Of a stretch of DNA of 64,000 bases, positions 10,420 to 19,062 are shown one piece after another. The notes under the pieces were generated by a model. The model was not told where the DNA came from, ran no database searches, and saw nothing but the letters and a program-made list of their open reading frames with translations. Within the stretch, counting starts at the first letter, position 1, and each line of letters begins with the position of its first letter. The stretch comes from Lucinisca nassula (lineage: Eukaryota; Mollusca; Bivalvia; Lucinida; Lucinidae). The stretch covers positions 65,597,396-65,661,395 of the forward strand of contig OY757026.1 of assembly GCA_963580285.1 (NCBI GenBank). The letters are read 5' to 3'. The position numbers and the translations under genes were made by a program.

Positions 10420-12258
10420 ATAATCTTTTATTATGCAATTATTTCCTCTGATGACGAGCCTGGTCAGTTCATTTCCACAATTTTTATTGTCCCTAAGTCA
10501 AATGGAAAGTTTAGGCCTGTTATAAATTTGAAGTATTTGAACTATTTTGTCACTTACGAGCATTTTAAACAGGAAACCTTTTCCATCATTTTAGATCTGA
10601 TTCAGGAAAAGGATTATCTCACGTCTATCGATTTGCGTGATTCATATTTTAGTATTTCTATTAGACCTGACTTTCAAAAATTTCTAAAATTTTCATGGAG
10701 AGGGTGTTTGTACAAATTTGTTTGCGGAGCTTTTGGACTCGCGTCACTACCTAGGGTCTTTACCAAGCTTCTTAAGCCTATTTTTGCATGGTTTAGACAG
10801 CAAGGCATTAGGTGTTCTTATTATATTGACGACTCATTGAATATGAACAAGGATAAAGCTCTTTGCAGAAAGAATGCTATGGTTATTGCCGAAACCCTTA
10901 CTTCGTTAGGGTATGATATTAATACAGAGAAATCAGTTTTTGAACCCTCACAAAGAATCGTGTATTTTGGTTTTATTCTTGATTCTGTCCTTTTTAAGGT
11001 GTATCTCCCCAAGGAAAAGGTTGAAAAGATGATCAATCTGGCTAAATTGCTCATTTCAGGGGAAAAAGTTACTATCAGACAGTTAGCCTCTTTTATAGGG
11101 CTTGTTATCAATGCTTTTTATGCAATTTTGGAAGCTCCTCTGCATTACAGAGAGCTGGAAAGAAATAAAATTGCTGCTCTTGGTGCTTCCAGGAATTTTA
11201 ATAAAGTAGTTTTGCTCTCAGAGTCAAGTCGGTCAGAACTCCTATGGTGGATTAAGAACGTTGATGTAAAGAATGGGAAGCCCATTAGACCTAGAAAACC
11301 TTCCATTATGTTGCAGACAGATGCATCTCTTCTAGGTTGGGGAGCTTTTTGTAAAAATACGAACATTTCCATAGGTGGCAGATGGACAGAGTCTGAGGCC
11401 ATCAATCACATCAATTGTCTAGAATTATTGGCAATTTTTTATGCGCTGAAGTCCTTTTGTTCAAACTATAAGTCTGTTCATGTAAAGGTTCAGTCTGACA
11501 ATACTTGTGCAGTAGCTTATATCAATAACATGGGGGGCATGGCCTCTCTAGATATGGATTTGTTAGCCAGAAACATATGGCAGTGGTGTATTGAAAGGGA
11601 TATTTATTTGTCTGCTTCTCACATCTGTTCCTTAGATAACGAGATCGCTGATTTCTCATCGCGGAACTTCTCGGACTCTACAGAATGGATGTTAAAGAAA
11701 GACATTTTTAACCGCTTGTGTACCCAGTGTTTCTTACCTGACATTGATTTGTTTGCATCAAGGCTAAATTTCCAGGTGGAAAAATTTGTCTCTTGGTTCC
11801 CTGAGCCAGGGGCCTTCAGATATGATGCTTTTAGTTTTTCATGGGAAACATTTTCTCCTTATCTTTTTCCTCCTTTTGCTTTAGTTGCGCATTGTCTGAA
11901 CAAAATTATGGAGGATCAAGTCAAAAGAGCCTTGCTAGTTGTTCCACACTGGGTATCGCAACCATGGTTTCCTATGCTTTTATCTATGCTGGTTTCTTTT
12001 CCCATCAGGATTCCACGGCACAAGGACATTCTAGTACTTCCACACAATGGTCAAACACATCCGTTAGGACGATTATCCCTAGTCACATTGGTTGTATCCG
12101 GTATTCCCTCAGAAACAAAGGTCTTCCAGACTCAGTTATCAGCACTATCTGTACGTCATGGAGAAAAGGAACAGAGAAGCAGTACAGCTTGGCATGGGAG
12201 AAGTGGTGTATTTGGTGTTCTCAATGGAAACAGAATCCCATTTGTACGTCTGAGGTAA
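10420..12258 (+). CDS. DIRS reverse transcriptase / RNase H / methyltransferase-like polyprotein
   Basis: Reading frame open from 10420 after a TGA at 10417. There is no ATG near the start, consistent with loss of the upstream gag region. Residues are counted from 10420. The RT N-terminus (IVPKSNGKFRPVINLKYLN) spans about 23-41 and the catalytic YIDD is 135-138. RNase H follows with D301 (QTDAS), E335 (CLELLA), D360 (QSDNT) and D411 (EIADFSSR). From about 438 comes the DIRS-specific Dam-like segment (DIDLFASRLNF). The last 140 codons overlap the recombinase ORF in another frame, a normal DIRS arrangement. It copies element RNA into cDNA that is circularised for recombinase-mediated integration. 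The frame is uninterrupted, suggesting a recent insertion. Confidence 0.88.
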   Translation: MIFYYAIISSDDEPGQFISTIFIVPKSNGKFRPVINLKYLNYFVTYEHFKQETFSIILDLIQEKDYLTSIDLRDSYFSISIRPDFQKFLKFSWRGCLYKFVCGAFGLASLPRVFTKLLKPIFAWFRQQGIRCSYYIDDSLNMNKDKALCRKNAMVIAETLTSLGYDINTEKSVFEPSQRIVYFGFILDSVLFKVYLPKEKVEKMINLAKLLISGEKVTIRQLASFIGLVINAFYAILEAPLHYRELERNKIAALGASRNFNKVVLLSESSRSELLWWIKNVDVKNGKPIRPRKPSIMLQTDASLLGWGAFCKNTNISIGGRWTESEAINHINCLELLAIFYALKSFCSNYKSVHVKVQSDNTCAVAYINNMGGMASLDMDLLARNIWQWCIERDIYLSASHICSLDNEIADFSSRNFSDSTEWMLKKDIFNRLCTQCFLPDIDLFASRLNFQVEKFVSWFPEPGAFRYDAFSFSWETFSPYLFPPFALVAHCLNKIMEDQVKRALLVVPHWVSQPWFPMLLSMLVSFPIRIPRHKDILVLPHNGQTHPLGRLSLVTLVVSGIPSETKVFQTQLSALSVRHGEKEQRSSTAWHGRSGVFGVLNGNRIPFVRLR

Positions 12259-13061
12259 TAGTACTGACTTATCTTCAGTTTCTTATTAGACAAGGTAAGT
12301 CATATAGTGTTATAAATACACATAAGTCTATGTTATTACAAACTTTGCGGTTGTTAGGAAATAACTGGTGTGACAACCCTGTGTTTATTAGTAGGTTTAT
12401 GAAAGGATTTTTCAATAAAAGACCTCCTTTGCCTCGGTATAATTTTACCTGGCCAGTTTCAAAGGTGCTGGATTATTTAAAAACCTTGTTTCCATTGTGT
12501 AATCTTTCTCTAAAAATGTTAACGTTTAAGTTAGTAGCGTTATTAGCGTTATCTACTGCTTCCAGAGCTCAAACTCTAGTATCCTTGAATATTGACTGTA
12601 TGAGGATTTTTGAAGACAAAGTTTCTTTTGTATTCCATGATCTGCTTAAGACTTCTAGACCGAGACAAACTTTTCAGCTCAATGTGTTTCACAGTGATGA
12701 CGAAAAACTTTGTGTCATGCATACGTTATTGCATTATCTTGATAGGACAAGTAGTGTGCGGAAATCCCAGTATGTTCTTGTGTCGTACTGTACCTTTTCT
12801 AAAGTTACTTCCAGTACTGTTGCCAGATGGCTCAAGGATGTGCTTAATTTAGCTGGTATTGATGTTTCTATTTTCAAAGCACATTCATATAGAGGAGCTG
12901 CAGCCACTGCAGCTTTTGTACGTGGATGTTCTTTGAAAGACATTCTGAAAGCTGCCGATTGGTCGTCAGTTAAGAATTTCAGAAAGTTTTATTTGAGAGA
13001 TTTATATTCTGCTGGGACCTCAACTAGTGGTGTCAGTTTTGCTGATGCCGTTTTTGAATGA
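11841..13061 (+). CDS. DIRS tyrosine recombinase
   Basis: 406 codons from an ATG at 11841. Recombinase homology proper starts around residue 95 (the N-terminal part overlaps the RT frame, so the true start is uncertain). The catalytic set is complete: R242 (STASRAQTL), H348 and R351 (HSYRGAA), W374 at the usual His/Trp position (AADWSS) and Y384 (RKFYLRDLY), the expected order for a tyrosine recombinase. In DIRS elements this enzyme integrates a circular cDNA at a short identical crossover, here apparently ATT, without DDE-type target duplication. No stop or frameshift, so it is potentially functional. Confidence 0.9.
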   Translation: MGNIFSLSFSSFCFSCALSEQNYGGSSQKSLASCSTLGIATMVSYAFIYAGFFSHQDSTAQGHSSTSTQWSNTSVRTIIPSHIGCIRYSLRNKGLPDSVISTICTSWRKGTEKQYSLAWEKWCIWCSQWKQNPICTSEVIVLTYLQFLIRQGKSYSVINTHKSMLLQTLRLLGNNWCDNPVFISRFMKGFFNKRPPLPRYNFTWPVSKVLDYLKTLFPLCNLSLKMLTFKLVALLALSTASRAQTLVSLNIDCMRIFEDKVSFVFHDLLKTSRPRQTFQLNVFHSDDEKLCVMHTLLHYLDRTSSVRKSQYVLVSYCTFSKVTSSTVARWLKDVLNLAGIDVSIFKAHSYRGAAATAAFVRGCSLKDILKAADWSSVKNFRKFYLRDLYSAGTSTSGVSFADAVFE

Positions 13062-13212
13062 TTATGACCCTTGGTCATTTACGCAGAAGTATATTTTTTG
13101 AGTCGGTATACTGATTGATCAATTGATACTTTAATAGTGATGTTATATGGTACTATTTACGTTATCTTGTGGGATAAATTGGTTGTTTAGCCATTTTGTT
13201 GTTCTTTAAAGA

Positions 13213-13334
13213 TGCAGTTTCTACATGCGATAAAGCTGAAGGCTTTACGGAAAATAATGGACCCCTCATCCAAGATTTATTGCAGGATGAGGGTCATTAT
13301 TAGAGTAAAGCCGGAGGCTTGAGCATGTAGAAAC
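13213..13334 (+). repeat. DIRS internal complementary region
   Basis: First half (GCAGTTTCTACATGCGATAA...GAAAATAAT) is the complement of the left end. The second half (GGACCCCTCATCCAAG...ATGTAGAAAC) is the complement of the right end. The two are fused at GAAAATAATGGACCCC, i.e. the element's own circle junction. This is the template proposed for completing DIRS termini during replication. Confidence 0.88.
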
Positions 13335-13391
13335 CCTCCCATGTTTTAATCCCACCCTCTTCGATGCACAACAAAATGTCTGTCTTTAAAC

Positions 13392-13596
13392 TATGACTGG
13401 ATTGATGCGTGAAAGGTAGATATCGAGACAGGGTATATCACGTGACCTGTCTTTTCTTATCTGTCGTATTACATTGCTTGAAAGAGCGCCTGGTTCGTTA
13501 TCGCGGAGTAACATGCAGTTTCTACATGCTCAAGCCTCCGGCTTTACTCTAATAATGACCCTCATCCTGCAATAAATCTTGGATGAGGGGTCCATT
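13392..13596 (+). repeat. DIRS right inverted terminal repeat
   Basis: Complement of the left terminal repeat from TATGACTGGATTGATGCG to CATGCAGTTTCTACATG, then right-end-specific sequence (AAGCCTCCGGCTTTACTC...ATGAGGGGTCC). Contains about 27 bp absent from the left copy. Confidence 0.85.
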
Positions 13597-13802
13597 TTCA
13601 AAATTCCACAATGGAATCAATGATCCCAAAGGACAAGGCAATATAAACTACACTATGATGCAGGTCAGGGAGACTTTTTACGGCCGACACACATTCCCAG
13701 ACACCAGCTGTAGTGACGTTAAATATGTTCTATAAAAGGTTTATCCTTTGGAAGCAAGGAATACACCACAGAACTGGAAAATATGAAGTGTACATGTTTT
13801 CT

Positions 13803-13839
13803 GGGCCAGACTAGCTAGTTTCGGCCAATTAGGCCTCAT
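13803..13839 (-). ncRNA. Partial family-B hammerhead (5'-truncated)
   Basis: Minus strand retains ATGA of the first core, stem II GGCC-TAATT-GGCC, GAAA, stem III and GTC|TGGCCC. It lacks the 5' stem I strand and the start of CTGATGA, because the element is truncated where the SINE tail resumes. It cannot form a complete ribozyme alone. Confidence 0.7.
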
Positions 13840-14021
13840 TAAACCTCAAATCAAACAAACAAACATTACCGGTAATCTTAAAATTTTCATTTTTTCGAAG
13901 GTAAAATAAACACTGCATTTGAGTAGGCATGTATTCGTAATGGTATCAAACCCACCATTTCCTGATCAACAGTCAAATGTGCATCCAACTGAGCTACCAA
14001 GACCAGTATCAGTTTGGAGAT
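13838..14021. repeat. SINE-like tail, then degenerate tRNA-derived SINE-C head (minus)
   Basis: 13838-13862 is the displaced tail (AAACCTCAAATCAAACAAAC) of the split SINE-like repeat. At 13940-14010, on the minus strand, CTTGGTAGCTCAGTTGGATG...GGGTTTGATACC is a tRNA-like A-box/B-box pair resembling the SINE at 29975-30142, with a decayed B-box. Confidence 0.5.
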
Positions 14022-14181
14022 TAACCCTTCTCTTGCTGAATATTCAATTTAGCCATACCCATTTCTGACTTTGAACCAATCAGATTACTTCATGTTATTT
14101 ATTCTTACAAATCCATAAACTTCATGTCAAACAGTGTTTCCAAAGATAGGCGTTGTCGTGAACAGCATGATAAAGAGTTAA
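14022..14181. mobile_element. TTAA-flanked MITE (family P), internally deleted
   Basis: TTAACCCTTCTCTTGCTGAATATTCA at the left, GAACAGCATGATAAAGAGTTAA at the right. The central palindrome of sister copies is missing (CAAACAGTGTTTCCAAAG joins directly). Confidence 0.6.
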
Positions 14182-14224
14182 CAGCCTAATCAACACATGT
14201 ACAGTCATGTTGAGCCAGTCAGTT

Positions 14225-14601
14225 AACCAATTTTGTACCAAATGGAATCTTCCTCCTTATACATGTATATAGCAGGAGTCCATTTTTCGAATTTATGGGT
14301 GTCTTCAAAATTTATTTGGAAAGTGGCTGGAAATTTTGCAAACAGGGCACGCCCTGATCAGACGTGGCGTTCTGCTTTGGGGTCTCCAGAACAAAACGGG
14401 TTAAGCTGGTTTTGTCTTCTGCTGAACCTTCTTGCAGACTTTTCAAACATATTTCTGCATACAGGCAAACAGTGTGGATTCTGATCAGACTGCTCCTCAT
14501 ATGGATCAATACTGTTTGCAACAATGACTTTTAAAGTAACACGCGGACAAGAAAGCAGAAGACAATTGTTGTAATTGGCATCCTAAGTGTTAATTTAAGC
14601 T
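14225..14601. repeat. Fused MITE remnants (families R and Q)
   Basis: 14225-14400 resembles the family-R copy at 7798 (AAATGGAATCTTCCTCCTTATA). 14400-14601 resembles family Q (GTCTTCTGCTGAACCTTCTTGCAGAC, TTTTAAAGTAACACGCGGACAAGAAAGCAG). The junctions are not clean. Confidence 0.45.
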
Positions 14602-14714
14602 TTTTACAGACAGTGAAGGCTTTGATCAAACTGTGTGCACCAAAGTATATTTGCAAGCTGCCGGAGTTACAAAAAGAAGATCTTAAACAAGTGAGCATTG
14701 TATATCCCTGTTTG

Positions 14715-15020
14715 TAATGTCCCTGTCAACACCATTTAGGTCATTCTGGGGATGTTGATTCCAATTTTTGTGGGACTTTTACCCGACATTGAGATAAAAT
14801 GACATCTCAAGCCCTGCTGCTCGATGAAACCAATTGGGGTTTATATGGATGGATGGTCTGACTCGCATCACTTTGCCTGGGCAGTATTACATCCCTAAGC
14901 GGTTTACTCGTACTCGTGTGTGGTCGCCTTCAGCTCTGCATGGTAACACCATGCAGCCTAATCTATTTCTTCAGGACCTGATGGGTGGGGCCATGGGGGA
15001 CCAGACCATTATATATTAAA
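14715..15020 (-). mobile_element. SINE-like (AAAC)n repeat
   Basis: Minus-oriented copy: GTCCCTGTCAACACC, GGGACTTTTACCCGACATTGAG, CGGTTTACTCGTACTCGTGTG. The tail is not preserved at the left. Confidence 0.6.
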
Positions 15021-15295
15021 TTAATGAAACCAGAATTTTTTATAAATTTCACCTGAAATGTCCACAAGTGAAACATTCTCTTTACTATATTTAAATCAGA
15101 TTTTATTTCCGAAGAATTTCAAAAGGATACAAGGAAACTTCCCACTCCATCCAGGTGTAAATGGGTAGCAGTGGTGTAAAAGCCACTGCCTCTCTCTCGC
15201 GTGCGCATGAAAACACGCAGAATAAATGTTCGAGAGCGATTCAATAAGCTTGAAGCTTTCATCGCAATCGAACTAAAATAAATTAGTAAAAACTT
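15021..15295. other. No recognised feature
   Basis: AT-rich sequence with no recognisable ORF, repeat family or hairpin. Confidence 0.4.
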
Positions 15296-15620
15296 AACTT
15301 ACCAAACCACAACCTGTTTTTAACACTATCAATGGGGTCCAAGGCAGAAACCGTGTTAGTTCGTCAGCCGTGTTATATCCAAACAAAAATGTGTAGATTA
15401 TATAGAAAAATGACCATTTATGGTCATTTGTCTATGTAATCTACACAATTTTGGCATCATTTATGATTTATGGTCCTTTTTCTATATAATCTACACAATT
15501 TTGGCATCATTTATGGTCATTTTTCTATATAATCTACACATTTTGGGATCCATCTTGAAACCGTGTTATATTCAAGCCGTGTAATAATGAACCTTGTTAT
15601 AGCAAGGTTGTGGTGTACCT
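15296..15620. mobile_element. Short TIR element with ~43-bp internal repeats, degenerate copy
   Basis: Ends ACCAAACCACAACCTG... and ...CAAGGTTGTGGTGTACC are inverted. The centre repeats TTTATGGTCATTTTTCTATATAATCTACAC. It is a diverged sister of 16483-16845. Confidence 0.55.
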
Positions 15621-15630
15621 TTACTGATAT

Positions 15631-15851
15631 TTAACCCTTATCTTGCTGAATATTCATTTAAGCCACACCCATTTCTGTCTATCAACCAATCAGATTACTT
15701 GATGTAATTTATTGCTACAAATTCATAAACTGAATGCCAAACAGTGTAGATCCTGATCAGATGGCTTCTTTAGAAGCCATCTGATCTGGATCTACACAGT
15801 AACACTGTTTCCGAAGATAGGGGTTGTCCTGAACAGCAAGATAAGGGTTAA
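15631..15851. mobile_element. TTAA-flanked MITE (family P), best-preserved copy
   Basis: Flanked by TTAA on both sides, with ends CCCTTATCTTGCTGAAT and CAGCAAGATAAGGG inside: perfect 14-bp terminal inverted repeats. The central hairpin is CAGATGGCTTC/GAAGCCATCTG. This copy shows the family's target (TTAA) and termini most clearly; piggyBac-type by target and terminal CCC. Confidence 0.7.
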
Positions 15852-15936
15852 TATGTGGGCAGATAACGAGTGAAAGATTCTGTTTACTATATTCCAAATC
15901 AGATTTTATTGCCAAAGAAGTTCAAAAGGAAACCCG

Positions 15937-16432
15937 ACCCCCGCCCATCAGGGCTTGAAGAAATATATGGGCTGCATAATGCTTCCACACAGAGCTGAAA
16001 CCGACCCGCATGCGAGTACTGGTAAACAGCTTAGAGGATCTAATATGTTCTATAAAAGGTATAACCTTTGGAAGCAAGAGATACACCACAGAACTGGAAA
16101 ATATGAAGTGTACATGTTTTCTGGGCCAGACTAGCTAGTTTCGGCCAATAAGGCCTCATAAGTGACCCTCAAGTATTTTCAAAATTCCACAATGGATTCA
16201 ATGATCCCAAAGGACAAGAAACTACACCATGATGTAGGGCAGGGAAAGCCTGCCCAGGCAAAGCCGTGCGTGTCGGCCCGTCCATGCTTATAAACCCTAT
16301 TGGTTTCATTGGGCTTGTGATGTCATTTCATGTCAATGTCGGGTAAAAGTCCCACAAAATTGGAAGCAGCGTCTCCATAATGACCTTTACAGTGTTGACG
16401 GGGATGTTTAACCTCAAATCAAACAAACAAAA
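15937..16432 (+). mobile_element. SINE-like (AAAC)n repeat split by hammerhead repeat
   Basis: Forward copy 15937-16043 (GCCCATCAGGGCTTGAAG, AGAGCTGAAACCGACCC, CTTAGAGGATCTAA) resumes at about 16246 (AAGCCTGCCCAGGC) and ends with AACCTCAAATCAAACAAAC. The interruption is the family-B ribozyme repeat. Confidence 0.7.
16044..16245 (-). mobile_element. Hammerhead repeat family B, single 5'-truncated unit
   Basis: Minus-strand copy with the same 3' end (TTTTATAGAACATAT) as 10088-13840 but truncated inside the unit at the right (near AGGGCAGGG). Its ribozyme lies at 16133-16178; the first core reads CTTATGA instead of CTGATGA, changing invariant G5, so cleavage should be lost. Its intact internal sequence supplies the empty site for the DIRS insertion. 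Confidence 0.7.
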
Positions 16433-16482
16433 CCAAAAGGAAATCAAGAGTTGTCAGGACACTACCCACCAGTAACCATGTA

Positions 16483-16845
16483 CAACACAACCTCTTTATA
16501 ACACTATTAATGGGGTCCAAAGCAGAACTGTGTCTAAGTTAAACAACCGTAACCATGTTATATCCAAACACAAAATATGTGTAGACTATATAGAAAAATG
16601 ACCATTTATGGTCATTTTTCTATATAATCTACACATTTTTGGGATCATTTATGGTCATTTTTCTATATAATCTACACATTTTTGGGATCATTTATGGTCA
16701 TTTTTCTATATAATCTACACATTTTTGGGATCATTTATGGTCATTTTTCTATATAATCTACACATTTTTGGGATCCATCTTGAAACCGTTATATCCAAAA
16801 CTGTGTTATAATGAACCGTGTTATAAAGAGGTTGTGGTGTACTAT
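16483..16845. mobile_element. Short TIR element with 43-bp tandem repeats
   Basis: Inverted ends GTACAACACAACCTCTTTATAACAC and GTTATAAAGAGGTTGTGGTGTAC. Inside, a 43-bp unit (ATTTATGGTCATTTTTCTAT followed by ATAATCTACACATTTTTGGG and ATC) is repeated about four times, the first paired with an inverted copy (TGTAGACTATATAGAAAAATGACC). TIR sequence and TA ends resemble pogo/Tc1-type non-autonomous elements. Confidence 0.6.
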
Positions 16846-16914
16846 TAATGAAATTTAATATGTGGGCATATCATTTTCATGACATGTTTTTATCCACTAA
16901 ATAACAGTGAAGTT

Positions 16915-17494
16915 ATATACAGAGGACCCACGTTATAACGGCAGTATTTGTTCCCTATTATTGTGCCGCTATAACCAGTTTGTCGTTATAAAGGTTCCAG
17001 TTAGGAGTATGATAGGTTATAAAAGGTCTTTTCCACATCATTACTCCGAAAGACAAATGTTAGAGACATTTGTTACAATTGCCTCAATGAGGCGATTCTA
17101 ACAAATATCTATAACATTTGTTTCTTAGAGTATTAAATTACATGAGTGAGTGTTTGTTTCAGTTTTACATCCCACCAACAGCTAAGGTCATACGGAGACG
17201 AGACCTCGGTTTAAAGACTCATCCGAAAGTCTGGAGAAGCCCGGGATCGAACCTGCGACCCCTGGTTTACAAGGCGAGTAGCGTAACCACTCGACCACGG
17301 AGGCTTCTATTAAATTACATGAATCTTTCATGACTATGGATTCGATTTGGGCATTTCCAACCAGAAGGCAGCCCACGTCACTTGCTCGGAGTTGAGGCTA
17401 AGCCTTGAGCTAAGAATTCATTTCACTGAAATTGTCCTTATAACAAGTTTTGCCGTGAGAACAAATGTTGGTATAAAGAGGGTTGACTGTAATA
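16915..17494. mobile_element. pogo-like non-autonomous element, interrupted by SINE
   Basis: Left end TATACAGAGGACCCACGTTATAACGG, right end GGTATAAAGAGGGTTGACTGTAATATA. The ends are imperfect inverted repeats of the CAGT...CCTC.. type with TA outside. A SINE lies at 17146-17307. No transposase. Confidence 0.45.
17146..17307 (-). mobile_element. tRNA-Thr-like SINE with 15-bp TSD
   Basis: Target duplication TATTAAATTACATGA is exact at 17131-17145 and 17308-17322. On the minus strand the head reads GCCTCCGTGGTCGAGTGG (A box), CCTTGTAAACCAGGGGTCGC (anticodon-loop region with TGT) and GGTTCGATCCC (B box), resembling tRNA-Thr(TGT). A non-tRNA body follows, ending in AAACTGAAACAAACACTCAC. Length 162 bp. 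Confidence 0.8.
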
Positions 17495-17532
17495 TAATGA
17501 AGCATATTCTAGCTTAAGACTATAAGGATCTT

Positions 17533-17660
17533 ATATGGGTGTGAGGGGTGGATTGAAAAATCCGTCCCGAGGGACACTGTCCGGCATCACGAGGCTTGCC
17601 GAGTGATGCCGGACAGTGATCCCGAGGGACGGATTTTTCTATCCACCCCTTACACCCATA
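17533..17660. repeat. Foldback palindrome (~128 bp)
   Basis: TATGGGTGTGAGGGGTGGAT at the left pairs with ATCCACCCCTTACACCCATA at the right. The arms continue through CGTCCCGAGGGA and CACTGTCCGGCATCAC to a 12-nt loop (GAGGCTTGCCGA). Stem over 50 bp with few mismatches. No flanking duplication identified. Confidence 0.7.
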
Positions 17661-18109
17661 TTGGATTCTTTTTCTTGCATACCTTCCATTTCTATTGCGA
17701 ATTTTTAATGCGGCTGTCACTTCGGTTACCGACGTCCGCCATTTTGTGATGACACACAGGAATGTTTAGTGACGCCATGCATGATGACGCCGCGCATGAG
17801 GTTGTTATCAACCAGTGCATTTATCAAACACGCCATTATATTCGATTTGGGGTCGGAACACCAGGGTCAGAACATAAATTTCTATCCCAGGGTAAATTCA
17901 CGGATTTCCTTGTCTGGTGTGCAAGAAAAATATTTGTAAGATCATTACTGTTGTTTTACCCTAAAACCAATTTAGCATCTGATGAAGCAGGGTTCAACAT
18001 ATACATGTAGAAATGTATTCATATACCAATACTGTTAGACCCAAGAGACGCTGATAATTGAATTGGCCTCATTACAAAAACACCATAAAAGGGCAAACAT
18101 AAATGTTGG
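17661..18109. other. No recognised feature
   Basis: No repeat family or domain-bearing ORF recognised. Confidence 0.35.
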
Positions 18110-18464
18110 TACAGTAGAACTTCGATGGCTCGAACACCGATGGCTCGTTTACCATGGCTGGGTCGAACCCGTTCTTAAGTCCCTGGGGAATTTCTCTACA
18201 AAAGAAATAGGGAGGGTAAGATTTAGGATATTTTTGTGTTTTATCATGAAAATGTATGCTGTGTGTACTCGTTAGAATCGCCTCGATGAGGCGATTCTAA
18301 TGAGTACACACAGCATTCATTTTTTTCAATACAGAACACCGAAAAGATGTCCAAAAGTATCTCGTTATGCCTCCTGGCAGTAGCCCTCAGTGGCTCGAAC
18401 TACCCCTGTCTCGAACAGATTTTCATGGTCCCAAAGGTGTTCGAGCCATTGAAGTTCGACTGTA
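18110..18464. mobile_element. pogo-like MITE with nested palindrome
   Basis: TACAGTAGAACTTCGATGGCTCGAACACC at the left and its near-perfect complement GGTGTTCGAGCCATTGAAGTTCGACTGTA at the right: about 27-bp TIRs starting CAGT with TA outside. A 61-nt palindrome is nested at 18256-18316 (ATGCTGTGTGTACTCG...). A right-half copy of the same element lies at 21337-21418. Confidence 0.7.
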
Positions 18465-18520
18465 ATTCTTCCAACTAGCCATTGCTGCAAGGAAGAAACT
18501 GCCGAAAAATAAAAATATCT

Positions 18521-18756
18521 TAACCCTTATGATGCCGAGAAAAACTACATCTGAATATGTTGCCTGCTTATGTCGTCTGCTTATTATCTCTTTGCAATTT
18601 TTTCTTTAAATATTTTTGCATACAGGCAAACAGTGTGGACCCAGATCATACTGCTCCTCTGGGTCCACACTGTTTGCAAAAAAGCTACTTTTAAGGTAAC
18701 CGGCAGACAGCAAAGCAGACGACAATACTTGTGATTGGCATTTTATGTGTTGAAAT
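18521..18756. mobile_element. MITE family Q
   Basis: Starts TTAACCCTTATGATGCC. Body TATTTTTGCATACAGGCAAACAGTG, CACACTGTTTGCAAAAAAGC, then TTTTAAGGTAACCGGCAGAC and GATTGGCATTTTATGTG. Copies recur at 19597, 19894 and 26928. Confidence 0.5.
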
Positions 18757-18896
18757 GTTTCTTTGCAAAGTTATATTTCGAAGCTTGGTGTATATAAATG
18801 TTTTATTTCATTAACAGTACACTACGAGCATAAGGAAGGATTAGAATGAAAGCACAAGTGCATATGAGCTAGATCTTCAGTTGAAAGAAGAAATTT

Positions 18897-19062
18897 CAAA
18901 CCTTTTTGTACCAACTTCAATCTTCCTCCTCACATTTAGCAGATCTCCATTTCAAAATTTAGGGGTAACAGGTGTTACCTTTAAAATGTATATGAAAAAT
19001 AGCTGAACTTTTTTGCAAACAGTGTAGGCTCTGATCAAATGCTGAAGAATCTGGACCTTGTT
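18897..19062. repeat. MITE family R fragment
   Basis: CTTTTTGTACCAACTTCAATCTTCCTCC...TTTTGCAAACAGTGTAGGCTC; truncated by the SINE-like repeat that follows. Confidence 0.45.

Larger units (their letters stand above)
10229..13596 (+). mobile_element. DIRS-type tyrosine-recombinase retrotransposon, gag-less
   Basis: About 3.4 kb with inverted terminal repeats, RT/RNase H and tyrosine-recombinase frames, and an internal complementary region, as in DIRS1. An uninterrupted relative of the target exists at 16170-16200 (CCTCAAGTATT|TTCAAAATTCC). The filled site reads CCTCAATTATT|ATTTTCCG ... GGGGTCCATT|TTCAAAATTCC. An ATT therefore lies at both junctions, and the internal complementary region preserves GGTCC-ATT-ATTTTC as the predicted circle junction. 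Only about 50 bp separate the left terminal repeat from the RT frame, so the gag ORF expected in this family is deleted. It must depend on another copy for Gag. Confidence 0.9.
10088..13840 (-). mobile_element. Hammerhead-ribozyme repeat family B, split by DIRS
   Basis: Minus-strand element present as 13597-13840 plus 10088-10228. The unit is 261 bp, measured between the two CTGGGCCAG sites (10172 and 13801) after subtracting the DIRS insertion. It contains a partial ribozyme at the right (13803-13839, 5'-truncated), one full unit and a complete ribozyme at 10174-10219. It ends at TTTTATAGAA(G/C)ATAT, the same 3' end as the copy at 16044-16245. It is inserted inside a SINE-like repeat, with TTAAA at both junctions as a possible duplication. 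Confidence 0.65.

Noticed and set aside
16580..16775. CRISPR-like regular repeats
   Set aside because: The 43-bp units are contiguous tandem repeats without variable spacers, inside a eukaryotic TIR element.
17243..17307. Functional tRNA-Thr gene on minus strand
   Set aside because: A and B boxes are good, but the sequence continues into a SINE body and is bounded by a 15-bp target duplication; acceptor-stem pairing is lacking.
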